From NCBI RefSeq assembly GCF_050314255.1, contig NZ_JBNPMZ010000016.1, forward strand, positions 1 through 64,000: DNA of 64,000 nucleotides. The letters are read 5' to 3'. This document shows, piece by piece, positions 16,702-26,644 of the stretch; positions within the stretch are counted from its first letter, which is position 1, and the number at the start of each line of letters is the position of its first letter. Under the pieces are notes generated by a model. The model was given only the letters and a program-made list of their open reading frames with translations. It was not told the DNA's origin and searched no databases. Both the position numbers and the translations under genes were made by a program. This stretch comes from Claveliimonas sp034178805 (lineage in GTDB: Bacteria > Bacillota > Clostridia > Lachnospirales > Lachnospiraceae).

Positions 16702-17412
16702 TTACTTAAAAATGCTTGTCCACAACAGGGATGAAACCATACCGCCGATCATGGAAAATGCCATGATAAAATCATTCAGCCATCTTAATTTCGGCTTGGA
16801 GGCAAGAACTCCCAATACTACTGCAATCACAAGACCTGTAAGCATAACCGCTGCCTGAATGGTATCACCAATCAGAAGGACCGGTACATATACTGCAAAC
16901 AGACATAACATAAAGGTTCCACTAAGTACATATTTCCATGTACTTGCATTTTCTGTCTTGGAAACACTCATACACAGTTTCTTTCCAAACGGAATCAGAA
17001 TGAAAAATCCACTCAGCATTCCGATACTCATCAGGATCATTACTACACCAAACTGATTAGCAGTTCCCATTTCCAACATCTGTGCACTGGTCTCAAATCC
17101 AAGTGCACTGGCAACACTACTGGAAATCAGTGTTTCATATGACAGAGAACCGATTACGGATAATCTCCACCAGGACCAGATGGTTCCCAGCACCGGTATC
17201 AGTGCAAATAATCCTACAACAATAGACAAACTTGGCACAATTGAAAATACAAGACTTGATTTAATAACCTTTTTTAATTTCTCATCGCTGATTCCCAGCT
17301 CCTGACATCTCTTATATGCCTTCTTCAGATATGCCAGTGAGAACAGTACGATATAAACCAGACCGCCTGCAACCAATGCCAGCAACAATGGACTTGTGAT
17401 AATTTCTTTCAT
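16702..17412 (-). CDS. DUF5058 family membrane protein
   Basis: This 236-aa protein has about six membrane segments. The N-terminus runs out into a cytoplasmic stretch AYLKKAYKRCQELGISDEKLKKVIKSS, then IVPSLSIVVGLFALIPVLGTIWSWWRLSVIGS. I recall this pattern as DUF5058, a family of unknown function often found beside M20 peptidases. The start has GAAGGG upstream. It lies between the amidohydrolase (32 nt upstream) and a second membrane protein (15 nt downstream), which supports a joint role in uptake or export of a small amide or amino-acid conjugate. Confidence 0.82.
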   Translation of the reverse strand: MKEIITSPLLLALVAGGLVYIVLFSLAYLKKAYKRCQELGISDEKLKKVIKSSLVFSIVPSLSIVVGLFALIPVLGTIWSWWRLSVIGSLSYETLISSSVASALGFETSAQMLEMGTANQFGVVMILMSIGMLSGFFILIPFGKKLCMSVSKTENASTWKYVLSGTFMLCLFAVYVPVLLIGDTIQAAVMLTGLVIAVVLGVLASKPKLRWLNDFIMAFSMIGGMVSSLLWTSIFK

Positions 17413-17444
17413 AGATTTCCCTTCCCTTCTCTCATGTGTTTTGG

Positions 17445-18668
17445 TTATTTATGCTCTTCCAGCCATCTCATAGCTGCGTATGCATACACTGCACTTCCGG
17501 GTGCCAGAACAGCATCGTCAAATTTTACCTTCGGGTGATGCTGCGGATACGCATATCCTTTTCCCGGTTCTCCTGCTGCCAATGCCAGCATAATAGCAGG
17601 AACTTCCTGACTCACATAAGCAAAATCCTCTGATCCTGCTGACTTCTGCGCCTTTCCTCCGGCCATAGCCTGAAGCTGTCCCGCTGTAAAGGATTTTCCT
17701 GGTCCCAGAAGTTCTGCCATATACTTAGCAGCACATGCAGACAATTCAGCATTATTCTCAAGAACCGGACATCCTTTTCCGAAAATCACTTCTGCCGATC
17801 CACGGAAAGCGGATGCAATACTCTGTGATATTTCTTCAATTCTCTGCTTAATAAATGACCGAACCTCCTCATCATAGGTACGGATCGTTCCTTCCATCTC
17901 CACCACATCAGGAATTACATTCGGTGCCTGTCCCGCATGAATCATTCCAATCGTCAGAACTGCTTCATCCATCAGTGCCAACTCTCTTGCATGAATTTCC
18001 TGAAGTGCTGTAATAATATGGGCAGCTATTGTAACCGGATCCACACCCGTGTTCGGCATGGAGCCATGACAGCCTTTACCCTGGATACGGATCTTATAAA
18101 AATCTGCTCCCGGAGCACTGACACCGCCATCACTGACAATTACTGTTCCTGCCGGGAATGGCTGACCTGCCATAACGTGAATCATCAAAGCTGCATCTAC
18201 ATCCGGATTTTTAAGCACTCCCGCCTCGATCATATCATGAGCACCCTGGAATATTTCCTCCGCCGGCTGGAACATCAGCTTCACTGTTCCCTCAATTTCA
18301 TCCTCATGATCTTTCAGAAGTCTTGCAGCCCCCAGCATCATAGACGCATGCATATCATGTCCGCATGCATGCATTTTTCCCGTTTCGGATGGAAAATCTA
18401 CATCTGCCTGCTCTTCCATCGGAAGCGCATCCATATCTCCGCGAATCAGAAATACCTTGCCAGGTTTTTTTCCGCCTGCATTTACTACCAGACCCGCTTT
18501 TCCACATTCCTTGGGCTCATATCCCATAGCCTCTAATTCTGATTTTACAAAAGCTACAGTTTCTTTCAGATCAAAACCGACCTCCGCATGTCTATGAAGA
18601 TAATGTCTGTTATTGACTATTTTTTCTCTGTAAGCTTCCGCCTCTTTTAACAATTGTTCCGCATTCAT
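17445..18668 (-). CDS. M20 family amidohydrolase (aminoacylase/IAA-amino acid hydrolase type)
   Basis: This is a 407-aa metal-dependent hydrolase that cleaves the amide bond of N-acyl amino acids or small peptides. The M20D ligand set is visible: Cys and His in HACGHDMHA, Glu in FQPAEE, His in LMIHVMAGQP and His in YPQHHPKVKFDD. The central dimerisation domain is present. The substrate cannot be told from sequence; family members act on acetyl, hippuryl or indole-acetyl conjugates. It is the first gene of a three-gene operon with two membrane proteins, transcribed away from a regulator at 18888. Confidence 0.93.
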   Translation of the reverse strand: MNAEQLLKEAEAYREKIVNNRHYLHRHAEVGFDLKETVAFVKSELEAMGYEPKECGKAGLVVNAGGKKPGKVFLIRGDMDALPMEEQADVDFPSETGKMHACGHDMHASMMLGAARLLKDHEDEIEGTVKLMFQPAEEIFQGAHDMIEAGVLKNPDVDAALMIHVMAGQPFPAGTVIVSDGGVSAPGADFYKIRIQGKGCHGSMPNTGVDPVTIAAHIITALQEIHARELALMDEAVLTIGMIHAGQAPNVIPDVVEMEGTIRTYDEEVRSFIKQRIEEISQSIASAFRGSAEVIFGKGCPVLENNAELSACAAKYMAELLGPGKSFTAGQLQAMAGGKAQKSAGSEDFAYVSQEVPAIMLALAAGEPGKGYAYPQHHPKVKFDDAVLAPGSAVYAYAAMRWLEEHK

Positions 18669-18887
18669 AAGTGTCCTCCTCTTTATTTTAGGAATATTTC
18701 AAGAACTCTTCTTTTATTTCTGATTATAATTTGCTATTCTGAAAATATCAAATGCTTTTCTTTATTGTTTGCAAACTTTGTTAAAATTATATAAACTTAC
18801 ATATATTTTTCGTATTTTTGGAAGATACTTATTGATTTATGGAATAGATTGATAGAAAATATAAATAAGAACAAGGAGGAAACAAAC
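18669..18887. promoter_or_regulatory. Divergent control region between the M20 operon and its regulator
   Basis: This is a 219-bp A/T-rich gap with no gene. It contains the perfect 10-bp palindrome GTTTGCAAAC (18767-18776) near its centre, a candidate operator, and A/T-rich promoter-like stretches on both sides. The regulator at 18888 has AAGGAGG upstream of its ATG. No terminator or riboswitch-like structure is seen. Confidence 0.45.
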
Positions 18888-20210
18888 ATGACCTACCACA
18901 TCTTAATTATTACATCTGCATACCTGACACAATATATGAAGGATACTTTGGGAACCCCTCCCGAACATGTGGAATTTCGATTTGTAGAATATAAGAAATT
19001 TACAGATCTGAAGGATATTTATCAGAAAAATGAAAATTGGGCAGACGGAATACTCACAACGGGAATCGTAGTGCAGACTGTATTAGAGCGGGCTATCGAC
19101 ACCCCTTTAAAACCCATACTCTCTCTGGATACCGATAATGAGAGCTTTTACAGGATTCCTCTTACTCTGTTGATTGAGAATCGTTTTCTCGATCCGGAAC
19201 GGATTATTTTCGATGTTTTTATTAATGTCGAGCCGCGGGCATCTGTCCTCAGTCTTTTAGGAAATAAGAGTATCATGGATACATTTCCGGATTTTTCGAA
19301 CTGGCTCTCAATGGCTACTCTGGATGAATTGTATGATATAGAAGACGCTACATTAGAACACATTCAAAGACTATGGTCACAGAATAAAATTGATCTGGTC
19401 ATCTGCCGTTACAGCAGTCTGGTTCCGCGACTCAAAGAGCTGAATATCCCATGTGTGTTTGCAAACGGAACAGATGCATATGTAAGAGACACTCTGCAGC
19501 ACCTGCTTGCCATGATTAAAATTGAAAAAATTACTGCCCATGCACCTGCCGTAATTTCAATCATTCCAAGAGAGACCAAAGATCAGCTCTGGACAGACCG
19601 GCTGGACATTTCCCTGCAAAAAGCAGTCATGGATTTTGCCCATAAAAATGATCTGGACTTTATTCTCCAGAGGAAGCGTGAAAAACTTCTCATTATTACA
19701 GAAAAAGCGGTGATTTCGTATATTACCTCCGATTTCAAACAAAATCACCTTGCCACATACCTGAATGAATATATTGATTTTAACCTGAACATTTCCTATG
19801 GAATCGGCAACACGCTCGAAGAAGCGATCGCCAACGCCCAAAATGCCTTTGCAGCTTCCGGCATCTCCGGGGATTCCTTTTTGGTAGATGAAGATCTGCA
19901 ATTAATTGGTCCGCTAAGTGCAACTGAACGTACATATTCCAGCAATATCATTACATCCCACATGCAGGAGCTGGCCAAAAAAGCTTCTCTGTCCACCATG
20001 ACCATGCACCGCCTCTCCCGGCTTTTGATACTCCTGGGCAGGAGAGAAATTACCAGCGCTGATCTTGCAGAAAATTTCCACATATCCCTCCGGGGTGCCA
20101 ATCGAATCCTGCAAAAACTGGAGGATAGTGGTATCGCCAAAGCATCCTTCCAGAAATCCAGCCATATGAGAGGTCGTCCAACCAAGATTTACAGCATAGA
20201 TCTGGACTAA
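18888..20210 (+). CDS. Transcriptional regulator with degenerate GGDEF-like domain and C-terminal winged helix
   Basis: A 440-aa protein in three parts. The N-terminal 200 residues (MTYHILIITSAYLTQYMKDT onwards) look like an alpha/beta ligand-sensing domain. The middle (about 225-355) ends in ISYGIGNTLEEAIANAQNAF, a pattern seen in degenerate, non-catalytic GGDEF domains. The last 90 residues are a winged helix (EITSADLAENFHISLRGANRILQKLEDSGI) ending RGRPTKIYSIDL. The ATG at 18888 is preferred because AAGGAGG is well placed; the frame extends 13 codons upstream. It is divergent from the M20 operon and is its likely regulator. I recognise no named family with certainty. Confidence 0.82.
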   Translation: MTYHILIITSAYLTQYMKDTLGTPPEHVEFRFVEYKKFTDLKDIYQKNENWADGILTTGIVVQTVLERAIDTPLKPILSLDTDNESFYRIPLTLLIENRFLDPERIIFDVFINVEPRASVLSLLGNKSIMDTFPDFSNWLSMATLDELYDIEDATLEHIQRLWSQNKIDLVICRYSSLVPRLKELNIPCVFANGTDAYVRDTLQHLLAMIKIEKITAHAPAVISIIPRETKDQLWTDRLDISLQKAVMDFAHKNDLDFILQRKREKLLIITEKAVISYITSDFKQNHLATYLNEYIDFNLNISYGIGNTLEEAIANAQNAFAASGISGDSFLVDEDLQLIGPLSATERTYSSNIITSHMQELAKKASLSTMTMHRLSRLLILLGRREITSADLAENFHISLRGANRILQKLEDSGIAKASFQKSSHMRGRPTKIYSIDLD

Positions 20211-20213
20211 TAT

Positions 20214-20267
20214 AACAAGGGGACAGGCTTCCCGACTCTAAAGAGTCGGGAAGCCTGTCCCCTTGTT
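20214..20267. repeat. Very long palindrome (26-bp stem), repeat R1; terminator between converging genes
   Basis: A perfect 26-bp inverted repeat with a two-base loop, starting AACAAGGGGACAGGCTTCCC and followed by TTTTTG on the plus strand. It can stop the upstream regulator and also pyrD from the other side. Its outer half, AAGGGGAC-GG-TTC, is shared with the two other palindromes at 26589 and 27750. Confidence 0.85.
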
Positions 20268-20276
20268 TTTGTGTGT

Positions 20277-21179
20277 TTATTTTACAATTCCCACCATATC
20301 GGCAACAGTTTCGAACCCATGCTTCTTCATATAGCTCTCAATTCCATCTACGATTTCCATAGTCACTCCCGGATTATGGAAATTAGCCGTTCCCACTGAA
20401 ACCGCACTTGCTCCTGCCAGAATCATCTCAATGGCATCCTCCGGGGTGGAAATACCGCCCATACCAATAATCGGAAGCTTCACGGCATTTGCCACCTGAT
20501 AAACCATACGCACTGCAATCGGATGTACGATCGGTCCCGATACACCGCCGGTCTTGTTGGCCAGCGCAAATGTCTTTCTGTTAATATCAATCTTCATTCC
20601 AGTCAGAGTATTGATCAGAGACACTGCATCAGCGCCTCCCGCCTCAACAGCCTTTGCCATCTCCGTAATATCGGTTACATTCGGACTTAGTTTCATAATT
20701 ACCGGCTGTTTCGCATATTTTTTTACCGCTCTCGTAATGTCCTCTGCCGCTTTCGGATTCTGTCCAAAAGCTATTCCACCCTCTTTTACATTCGGGCAGG
20801 AAATGTTGATTTCCAGCATATCTACGTCCTCGTTCGCAAGACGTTCCACTACCTCACAATAATCCTCCGTAGATTTTCCGCAGACATTGACAATAATTCT
20901 GGTGTCATACTGTCTTAAAAACGGAATATCCCTCTCGCAGAAAAGATCGATCCCCGGATTCTGCAGACCGATGGCATTCATCATACCTCCGTATACCTCT
21001 GCAACTCTCGGTGTAGGATTGCCCGGCCACGGAATATTTGCAACCCCCTTAGTTGTTACTGCTCCCAGTCTGTTCAGGTCAACAAACTCTGCAAATTCTG
21101 CTCCGGACCCGAATGTTCCGGAAGCAACAGTTACCGGATTATTCCATTCTACTCCCGCAATGTTCACTTTCATGTTCAT
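20277..21179 (-). CDS. pyrD: Dihydroorotate dehydrogenase, catalytic subunit (class 1B)
   Basis: PyrDB oxidises dihydroorotate to orotate and passes electrons through PyrK to NAD. The 300-aa protein has the FMN-site motifs ASGTFGSG, KGVANIPWPGNPTPR and GMGGIS, and the class-1 catalytic cysteine in NISCPNVKEGG. The upstream pyrK partner identifies it as the NAD-dependent 1B type. Its ATG overlaps the pyrK stop codon (TAATG), with GGAGG ten bases upstream. Confidence 0.97.
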   Translation of the reverse strand: MNMKVNIAGVEWNNPVTVASGTFGSGAEFAEFVDLNRLGAVTTKGVANIPWPGNPTPRVAEVYGGMMNAIGLQNPGIDLFCERDIPFLRQYDTRIIVNVCGKSTEDYCEVVERLANEDVDMLEINISCPNVKEGGIAFGQNPKAAEDITRAVKKYAKQPVIMKLSPNVTDITEMAKAVEAGGADAVSLINTLTGMKIDINRKTFALANKTGGVSGPIVHPIAVRMVYQVANAVKLPIIGMGGISTPEDAIEMILAGASAVSVGTANFHNPGVTMEIVDGIESYMKKHGFETVADMVGIVK

Positions 21180-21961
21180 TAGATTTCCACCTCCGTAGAT
21201 AAGAATACCGGTCCGTCTTTACAGATTCTCTTATTATTCACATTACTGTGATGATCCTTTTCTCTGGATTTGCACACGCACGCAAGGCAGGCACCTATTC
21301 CACAGGCCATCCGCTCTTCCAGAGAAATATAGCATTCTATACCAGCTTCCTCTGCATATGCTTTAATTGCCCGAAGCATAGGAGTCGGTCCGCAGGCGAA
21401 GATCATATCCGCTTCCAGCCCATTTTCCCGGATAGCATCCATAACATTGCCTTTTGTGCCCACACTGCCGTCCTCTGTAGAAATATACAGTTCCCCGTTC
21501 TTTTCAAACTCTTCCTTCAGGAAGGTCTGAGCATCCCGGTATCCCACTACAATCTGCTTCTTCGCACAGTACATCTGTTTCGCAAGTTCAAGTATCGGCG
21601 GAACACCAATACCTCCTCCCATCAGAAACACCCGTTTCCCTTCTGCTTTTTCATAAGGAAACCCATTTCCAAGAGGTCCGATAACCGGAATGGTATCCCC
21701 TGCCTTAAGCTTCGAGAACTGTTCTGTCCCCGTATGCTCACCAGTTACACGGTATACTACCCGAAGACGTCCATTCTCTTTGTCAATCTCACAGATACTG
21801 ATTGGTCTCGGAAGCAGTTTACTTCCGTCATTGGTATACATGGATATAAACTGTCCCGGTCCGGCAGTCTGTGCCGCCTCTGTGCGAAGCCACATACTAA
21901 AGATACCGTCTGCCAGCATCTCCTGTGAGACTACCACTGCCTGTTCTTTCTTTCTGTCCAT
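21179..21961 (-). CDS. pyrK: Dihydroorotate dehydrogenase electron-transfer subunit
   Basis: PyrK is the FAD and [2Fe-2S] subunit that links PyrDB to NAD. From the ATG at 21961 it is 260 aa, with the flavin motif LLPRPISI, the glycine-rich GGGIGVPPILELAK, and a C-terminal iron-sulfur set CGIGACLACVC followed by RICKDGPVF. The frame opens at a GTG at 21979, but the binding site GGAGGG overlaps those codons, so the later ATG is the true start. It is one base coupled to pyrD and 24 nt from the end of pyrF. Confidence 0.95.
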   Translation of the reverse strand: MDRKKEQAVVVSQEMLADGIFSMWLRTEAAQTAGPGQFISMYTNDGSKLLPRPISICEIDKENGRLRVVYRVTGEHTGTEQFSKLKAGDTIPVIGPLGNGFPYEKAEGKRVFLMGGGIGVPPILELAKQMYCAKKQIVVGYRDAQTFLKEEFEKNGELYISTEDGSVGTKGNVMDAIRENGLEADMIFACGPTPMLRAIKAYAEEAGIECYISLEERMACGIGACLACVCKSREKDHHSNVNNKRICKDGPVFLSTEVEI

Positions 21962-21985
21962 CTTATCTCCCTCCGGCACACTTTC

Positions 21986-22904
<919 letters not shown>

Positions 22905-22909
<5 letters not shown>

Positions 22910-24197
22910 CAATGGTTCTTCCTCCTTCGTATACAATTTTTCCGCCAACGATGGTCACTGCAACTTCTCCTTTTACCTTTCTTCCCTGAAATGGCGTATT
23001 TTTCCCTTTGGATAAAAATGTTTTCTTATCAATCACATATTCTTTGCGCGGATCAAAGATTACCACATCCGCTATCATTCCTTCTGATACGGATCCCTTA
23101 TCGGAAAGTCCCAGTATCTTCGCCGGATTATAGCTCATCTTCTCTGCCATCTGCATTGGTGTAAGAACTCCCTTATCAACCAGCTCTGTATATGTCAGCG
23201 CTGCGGATGTCTCGATTCCCACAATTCCAAATGCTGCCAGCTTCATAGTTCTGTTCTTTTCTGCCTCGGCATGTGGTGCATGATCTGTAGCAATCACATC
23301 CATAATATTATTTTTCAGTCCTTCTCTCAGCGCCTCCACATCTTCCTTACTGCGAAGCGGCGGATTCATTTTAAAATTGCCGTCATCTGACGGGATATCA
23401 TCGGATGTGAGGATGAAATGATGCGGACACACTTCTGCGGTTACCGGGAGTCCTTCTTCCTTTGCAAGCGCCACCATCTTCACGCTGTCTGCCGTAGAAC
23501 AGTGGCACAGGTGAAGCTGTACACCGGTTTCCTTGGCAAGCAGAATATCTCTTGCTGTAATTACGTCTTCTACGCTGTTCGTAATACCCTTTAACCCCAG
23601 ACTCTCTGCCTTTGCATCCGCATTCATGACACCACCTTCTACCATGGTAATGTCTTCACAGTGAGCAAATACAGCCAGATTCTCTTCTTTTGCAATCTTC
23701 ATTGCACGGCGGTAAAGAGATGCATTCATCACAGATTTGCCGTCCTCGCTGATAGCATGACAATCCTGCGCCGCCATCCCACGTATATCAGCCAACTCTT
23801 CTCCCTTCTGTCCCACCGTGACTGCCCCCAGCTGAATCACATTGGTCAGGGATTCTCTCTTAGCTCTATCCTGCACTTCTTTTACTTTCACACCATTATC
23901 AATAACCGGCTTCGTATTCGGCATAGCACAGACAGTCGTCACACCTCCTCTGACAGCGGCTCTTCCTCCCGTCTTCAGAGTCTCTTTATATTCCAGACCC
24001 GGATCACGGAAATGCACATGGAGATCAATAAAGCCCGGCATTACATAACATCCCTCAGCATCAATCACCCGATCTGCGGGAGTATCCAGGTTTTCTCCCA
24101 TCCCTGTAATTCTGTCCCCGTCAATTAATACATCACATATACCATCCTGTCCGGTCAAAGGATCAAGGACGTGCCCGTTTTTAATTAAAATTGTCAT
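22905..24197 (-). CDS. pyrC: Dihydroorotase (class I)
   Basis: This amidohydrolase cyclises carbamoyl-aspartate to dihydroorotate. The 430-aa protein has the metal-binding HxH in DLHVHFRDPG, further His ligands in CHCSTADS and CPHHF, and the catalytic Asp in ATDHAPHAE, as in bacterial class I enzymes. AGGAAAGGAAAC precedes the ATG. It follows the TetR gene by 36 nt and leads pyrC-pyrF-pyrK-pyrD. No pyrB, pyrI or carAB is in the window. Confidence 0.96.
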
Positions 24198-24233
24198 AAT
24201 AGTTTCCTTTCCTCAATGCTCTCATTTTAACTT

Positions 24234-24821
24234 TTATTCTTCCCTGACTCTGAAATACTCCATCAGAATCGGCATATATTCTTTGCTGTATTCTGCCAGC
24301 GAATAATCTCCCCTGTTGAGGCACCAGTCAGACACCAGCGCACGCTCACAAAGCGAATAATACTTGGTAATCTCCTGAATGGATTTCTCACGATTAATCT
24401 GATTTCTCACATGCCCCTCTTCCACAATTCGGCTTACCAGCTTATAGTATGTCCGATTCTGGTCCAGAAGATGCCGTTCTCCCTTTGCAATCAGCTGCGT
24501 CGAATACAGGGAAGCCAGCAAATTCACCTCAATATTCTGCTCCATATATTTGTGTGCTTCATAGTTCAGAAACATCAGCTTGTCAAAACTGTTCATCTCC
24601 GGGTCAAGTCTTTCTTCCAGCTGTACATAATACTCATCTAAAATTGTGGAGAGTGTGTCGAGCAGAGAATCCTTACTTACAAAATAATAATAAAAAGACC
24701 CTTTTGACGTATCTGACAGCTTAATGATATCCTCTACAGTTGTATTATCATATCCCTTTTCATAAAATAATTTCCAGGCAGCCTCAACAATTCTGCGCTT
24801 TACATTCTGCTTTTCGGCCAA
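24234..24821 (-). CDS. TetR family transcriptional regulator
   Basis: A 195-aa regulator with the N-terminal TetR helix-turn-helix (residues 8-55: TTVEDIIKLSDTSKGSFYYYFVSKDSLLDTL) and a helical ligand domain. The start is a TTG nine bases from GGAGG. It lies 36 nt upstream of pyrC on the same strand with no terminator between, so it is probably co-transcribed with the pyr genes. A TetR head on a pyr operon is unusual, since clostridia normally use PyrR attenuation; whether it controls pyr or an unlinked target cannot be told. Confidence 0.85.
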   Translation of the reverse strand: MAEKQNVKRRIVEAAWKLFYEKGYDNTTVEDIIKLSDTSKGSFYYYFVSKDSLLDTLSTILDEYYVQLEERLDPEMNSFDKLMFLNYEAHKYMEQNIEVNLLASLYSTQLIAKGERHLLDQNRTYYKLVSRIVEEGHVRNQINREKSIQEITKYYSLCERALVSDWCLNRGDYSLAEYSKEYMPILMEYFRVREE

Positions 24822-24850
24822 AATCTATTACCTCCTGCAATAAGATAATC

Positions 24851-24889
24851 GAAAAAGACCGGTATGCGGAACACACACCAGCCTCTTTC
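24851..24889 (-). terminator. Terminator of proC
   Basis: On the minus strand GAAAGAGGCTGGTGTG pairs with CATACCGGTCTTTTTC, a 16-bp stem in which four pairs are G-U, around a seven-base loop, with a T-rich end. All differences between the arms are transitions that form wobble pairs in RNA but not in the opposite strand, which fixes the direction. Confidence 0.8.
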
Positions 24890-24944
24890 TCAGTCAACAT
24901 CTACGCGAACATTGTTATGTTTCCACGTAGACAGTATATCCTAT

Positions 24945-25739
24945 CTACATTCCTTTTGCAATATCTACACAAGCCATCATTGCTTCAATCACAGAACTGC
25001 GGAAGCCTTTCTGCTCCAGTACACGAACAGCTTCGATAGTTGTTCCTGCCGGTGAGCAAACCATATCTTTCAGTTCTCCCGGATGTTTTCCCGTATCAAG
25101 AACCATCTTCGCACTTCCCATAACTGCCTGAGCCGCAAATTTATAAGCCTGCGGTCTTGGCATTCCGCCGGAAACAGCCGCATCTGCCATTGCTTCGATA
25201 AACATAAACACATATGCCGGTGAACTTCCGCTTACCGCAACAACAACATCCATCAAATGTTCTCCTACAACCTCTACTTTACCAAAAGCAGAAAGAATTC
25301 TGCATACATAGTCCAGTTCTTCCTTTGTTACATGCTCATTCGCACATGCTGCCGTCATACCTTCCCCTACCATAGCCGGTGTATTCGGCATAGTACGTAC
25401 GATCTTCACATCTTTTTCAAACTTTTCAGCAAGCCAACCCAGAGTTTTTCCCGGTGCAATTGTAACAATAATCTGTTCCGGTCTGACCAGTTCTTTTATT
25501 TCACTGATCACAGATTCATAATACTGTGGCTTTACAGAAAGAATAACTACTTCTGCCTTTTCTATAACCTCTTTATTGCTATCCGTAACATTGATTCCAT
25601 AGAGTGCTTTCACCTTCTCGCGTCCCGGTGCAAATAAATCTGCCCCTATGATCTCTTCCGGTTTAAATACGTTACTCTTGATTACTCCGCCCATGATAGC
25701 TCCTGCCATATTACCTGTTCCGATAAATCCTAACTTCAT
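24945..25739 (-). CDS. proC: Pyrroline-5-carboxylate reductase
   Basis: ProC reduces pyrroline-5-carboxylate to L-proline with NAD(P)H. The chosen ATG (25739, GGAGGG upstream) gives 264 aa starting with the Rossmann motif GFIGTGNMAGAIMGG; other family blocks are RTMPNTPAMVGEGM and, near the C-terminus, SPAGTTIEAVRVLE. It is transcribed away from a GntR regulator, with TTGTATACAA operators between. Its position near hypD, hypE and a proline-type aminopeptidase suggests that it uses P5C made from hydroxyproline as well as from glutamate. Confidence 0.95.
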   Translation of the reverse strand: MKLGFIGTGNMAGAIMGGVIKSNVFKPEEIIGADLFAPGREKVKALYGINVTDSNKEVIEKAEVVILSVKPQYYESVISEIKELVRPEQIIVTIAPGKTLGWLAEKFEKDVKIVRTMPNTPAMVGEGMTAACANEHVTKEELDYVCRILSAFGKVEVVGEHLMDVVVAVSGSSPAYVFMFIEAMADAAVSGGMPRPQAYKFAAQAVMGSAKMVLDTGKHPGELKDMVCSPAGTTIEAVRVLEQKGFRSSVIEAMMACVDIAKGM

Positions 25740-25784
25740 GATTTCCCTCCTAAATTCGCCATATCTTGTATTCACTTTAATGTT

Positions 25785-25897
25785 TTGTATACATTTTCTA
25801 TGTTTGTATACAATATAACATGTGTCAAAAGAAAAGTCAACATTTTTCTTAAAAAAGCACTGTTTTTCCTTGAAAAATCGTTCATAATTGTATACAA
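25785..25897. promoter_or_regulatory. Three GntR (FadR/FCD-type) operators in the proC-gntR gap
   Basis: TTGTATACAT (25785-25794), TTGTATACAA (25804-25813) and TTGTATACAA (25888-25897); the last two are perfect palindromes, the first has one mismatch. The core TGT-AT-ACA fits the T-GT-N-AC-A consensus of FCD-type GntR regulators, and such a regulator starts 52 nt away. Copies 1 and 2 are 19 bp apart on the proC side, and copy 3 lies on the gntR side. Control of both genes is inferred. Confidence 0.8.
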
Positions 25898-25949
25898 TAT
25901 CTCAAAGAAAACCAAATGAGCCATACTTTTTATGGCAGGGAGGACATTT

Positions 25950-26612
25950 ATGGCTGAAAAAAGACAATCGCTTGCCGACCAGGCATACGAAATCATTAAA
26001 AACCGAATCATGAATCTGACCTATCCTCCGGGCATGCCTCTTACAGAGGCAAAATTGACCGAAGAACTGGGCATGAGCCGCAATCCGGTTCGTACGGCAA
26101 TTAAAATGCTCCAGTCAGAAGGACTGATTGTGACAGATTATTACAAATCCATGACCGTCAAAGAAATCACCGATAAAGATATCAATGATATTTACCAGCT
26201 CCGCGAATTATTTGAAGGTGCTGCTTTCAAACTGATTTACGACAGCGGCAGGGCTGAAGAATATTCTTACCGCATTGAGACCAAAGTGGTACAGATGTGC
26301 GCGAAGGCAGGGGATATCTACGAATGGGAGCTGGCAGATACCCAGATGCATCTGGAGATCATCAGCATATTCGATAACGAACGCATCACGAAATTTTACG
26401 AATCCAACCTATATGAATTGGTACGTATAGGTTTGTATTCCGTCAAAAACGGAATGCGCATTGCTCCTACTAATGAAAATTTGAAAAAAATGGTAAATTA
26501 CATGCGGAAAAATAATTATGAAAAAGCATTTGCGATTCTGAAAAAAGACCACTTTATGCAGGGCAAAGACAGGGCGCTGAACGGCACGGGGGACGGTTCT
26601 CTGTCCGATTAA
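25950..26612 (+). CDS. GntR family regulator with FCD effector domain
   Basis: From the ATG at 25950 (GGGAGGACATTT upstream) the product is 220 aa: a GntR winged helix (residues 8-70: PPGMPLTEAKLTEELGMSRNPVRTAIKMLQSEGLI) and a helical FCD domain that usually binds a metal and a carboxylic acid. It sits between proC and the M24 peptidase in the hydroxyproline cluster, with matching palindromes in front of it. The last ten residues (NGTGDGSLSD) are encoded by the start of a long palindromic repeat, so the C-terminus looks replaced by repeat insertion. Confidence 0.88.
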   Translation: MAEKRQSLADQAYEIIKNRIMNLTYPPGMPLTEAKLTEELGMSRNPVRTAIKMLQSEGLIVTDYYKSMTVKEITDKDINDIYQLRELFEGAAFKLIYDSGRAEEYSYRIETKVVQMCAKAGDIYEWELADTQMHLEIISIFDNERITKFYESNLYELVRIGLYSVKNGMRIAPTNENLKKMVNYMRKNNYEKAFAILKKDHFMQGKDRALNGTGDGSLSD

Positions 26613-26632
26613 TCGGACAGAGAACCGTCCCC
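26589..26632. repeat. Perfect 44-bp palindrome, repeat R2
   Basis: GGGGACGGTTCTCTGTCC followed by GATT, then the exact complement of the whole, with no loop between the arms. It spans the gntR stop codon (26610-26612) and lies between two converging genes. Shares its core with R3 (27750) and, less closely, R1 (20214). It may act as a bidirectional terminator, although T-runs are absent. Confidence 0.85.
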
Positions 26633-26644
26633 TTCCTCCATTGT

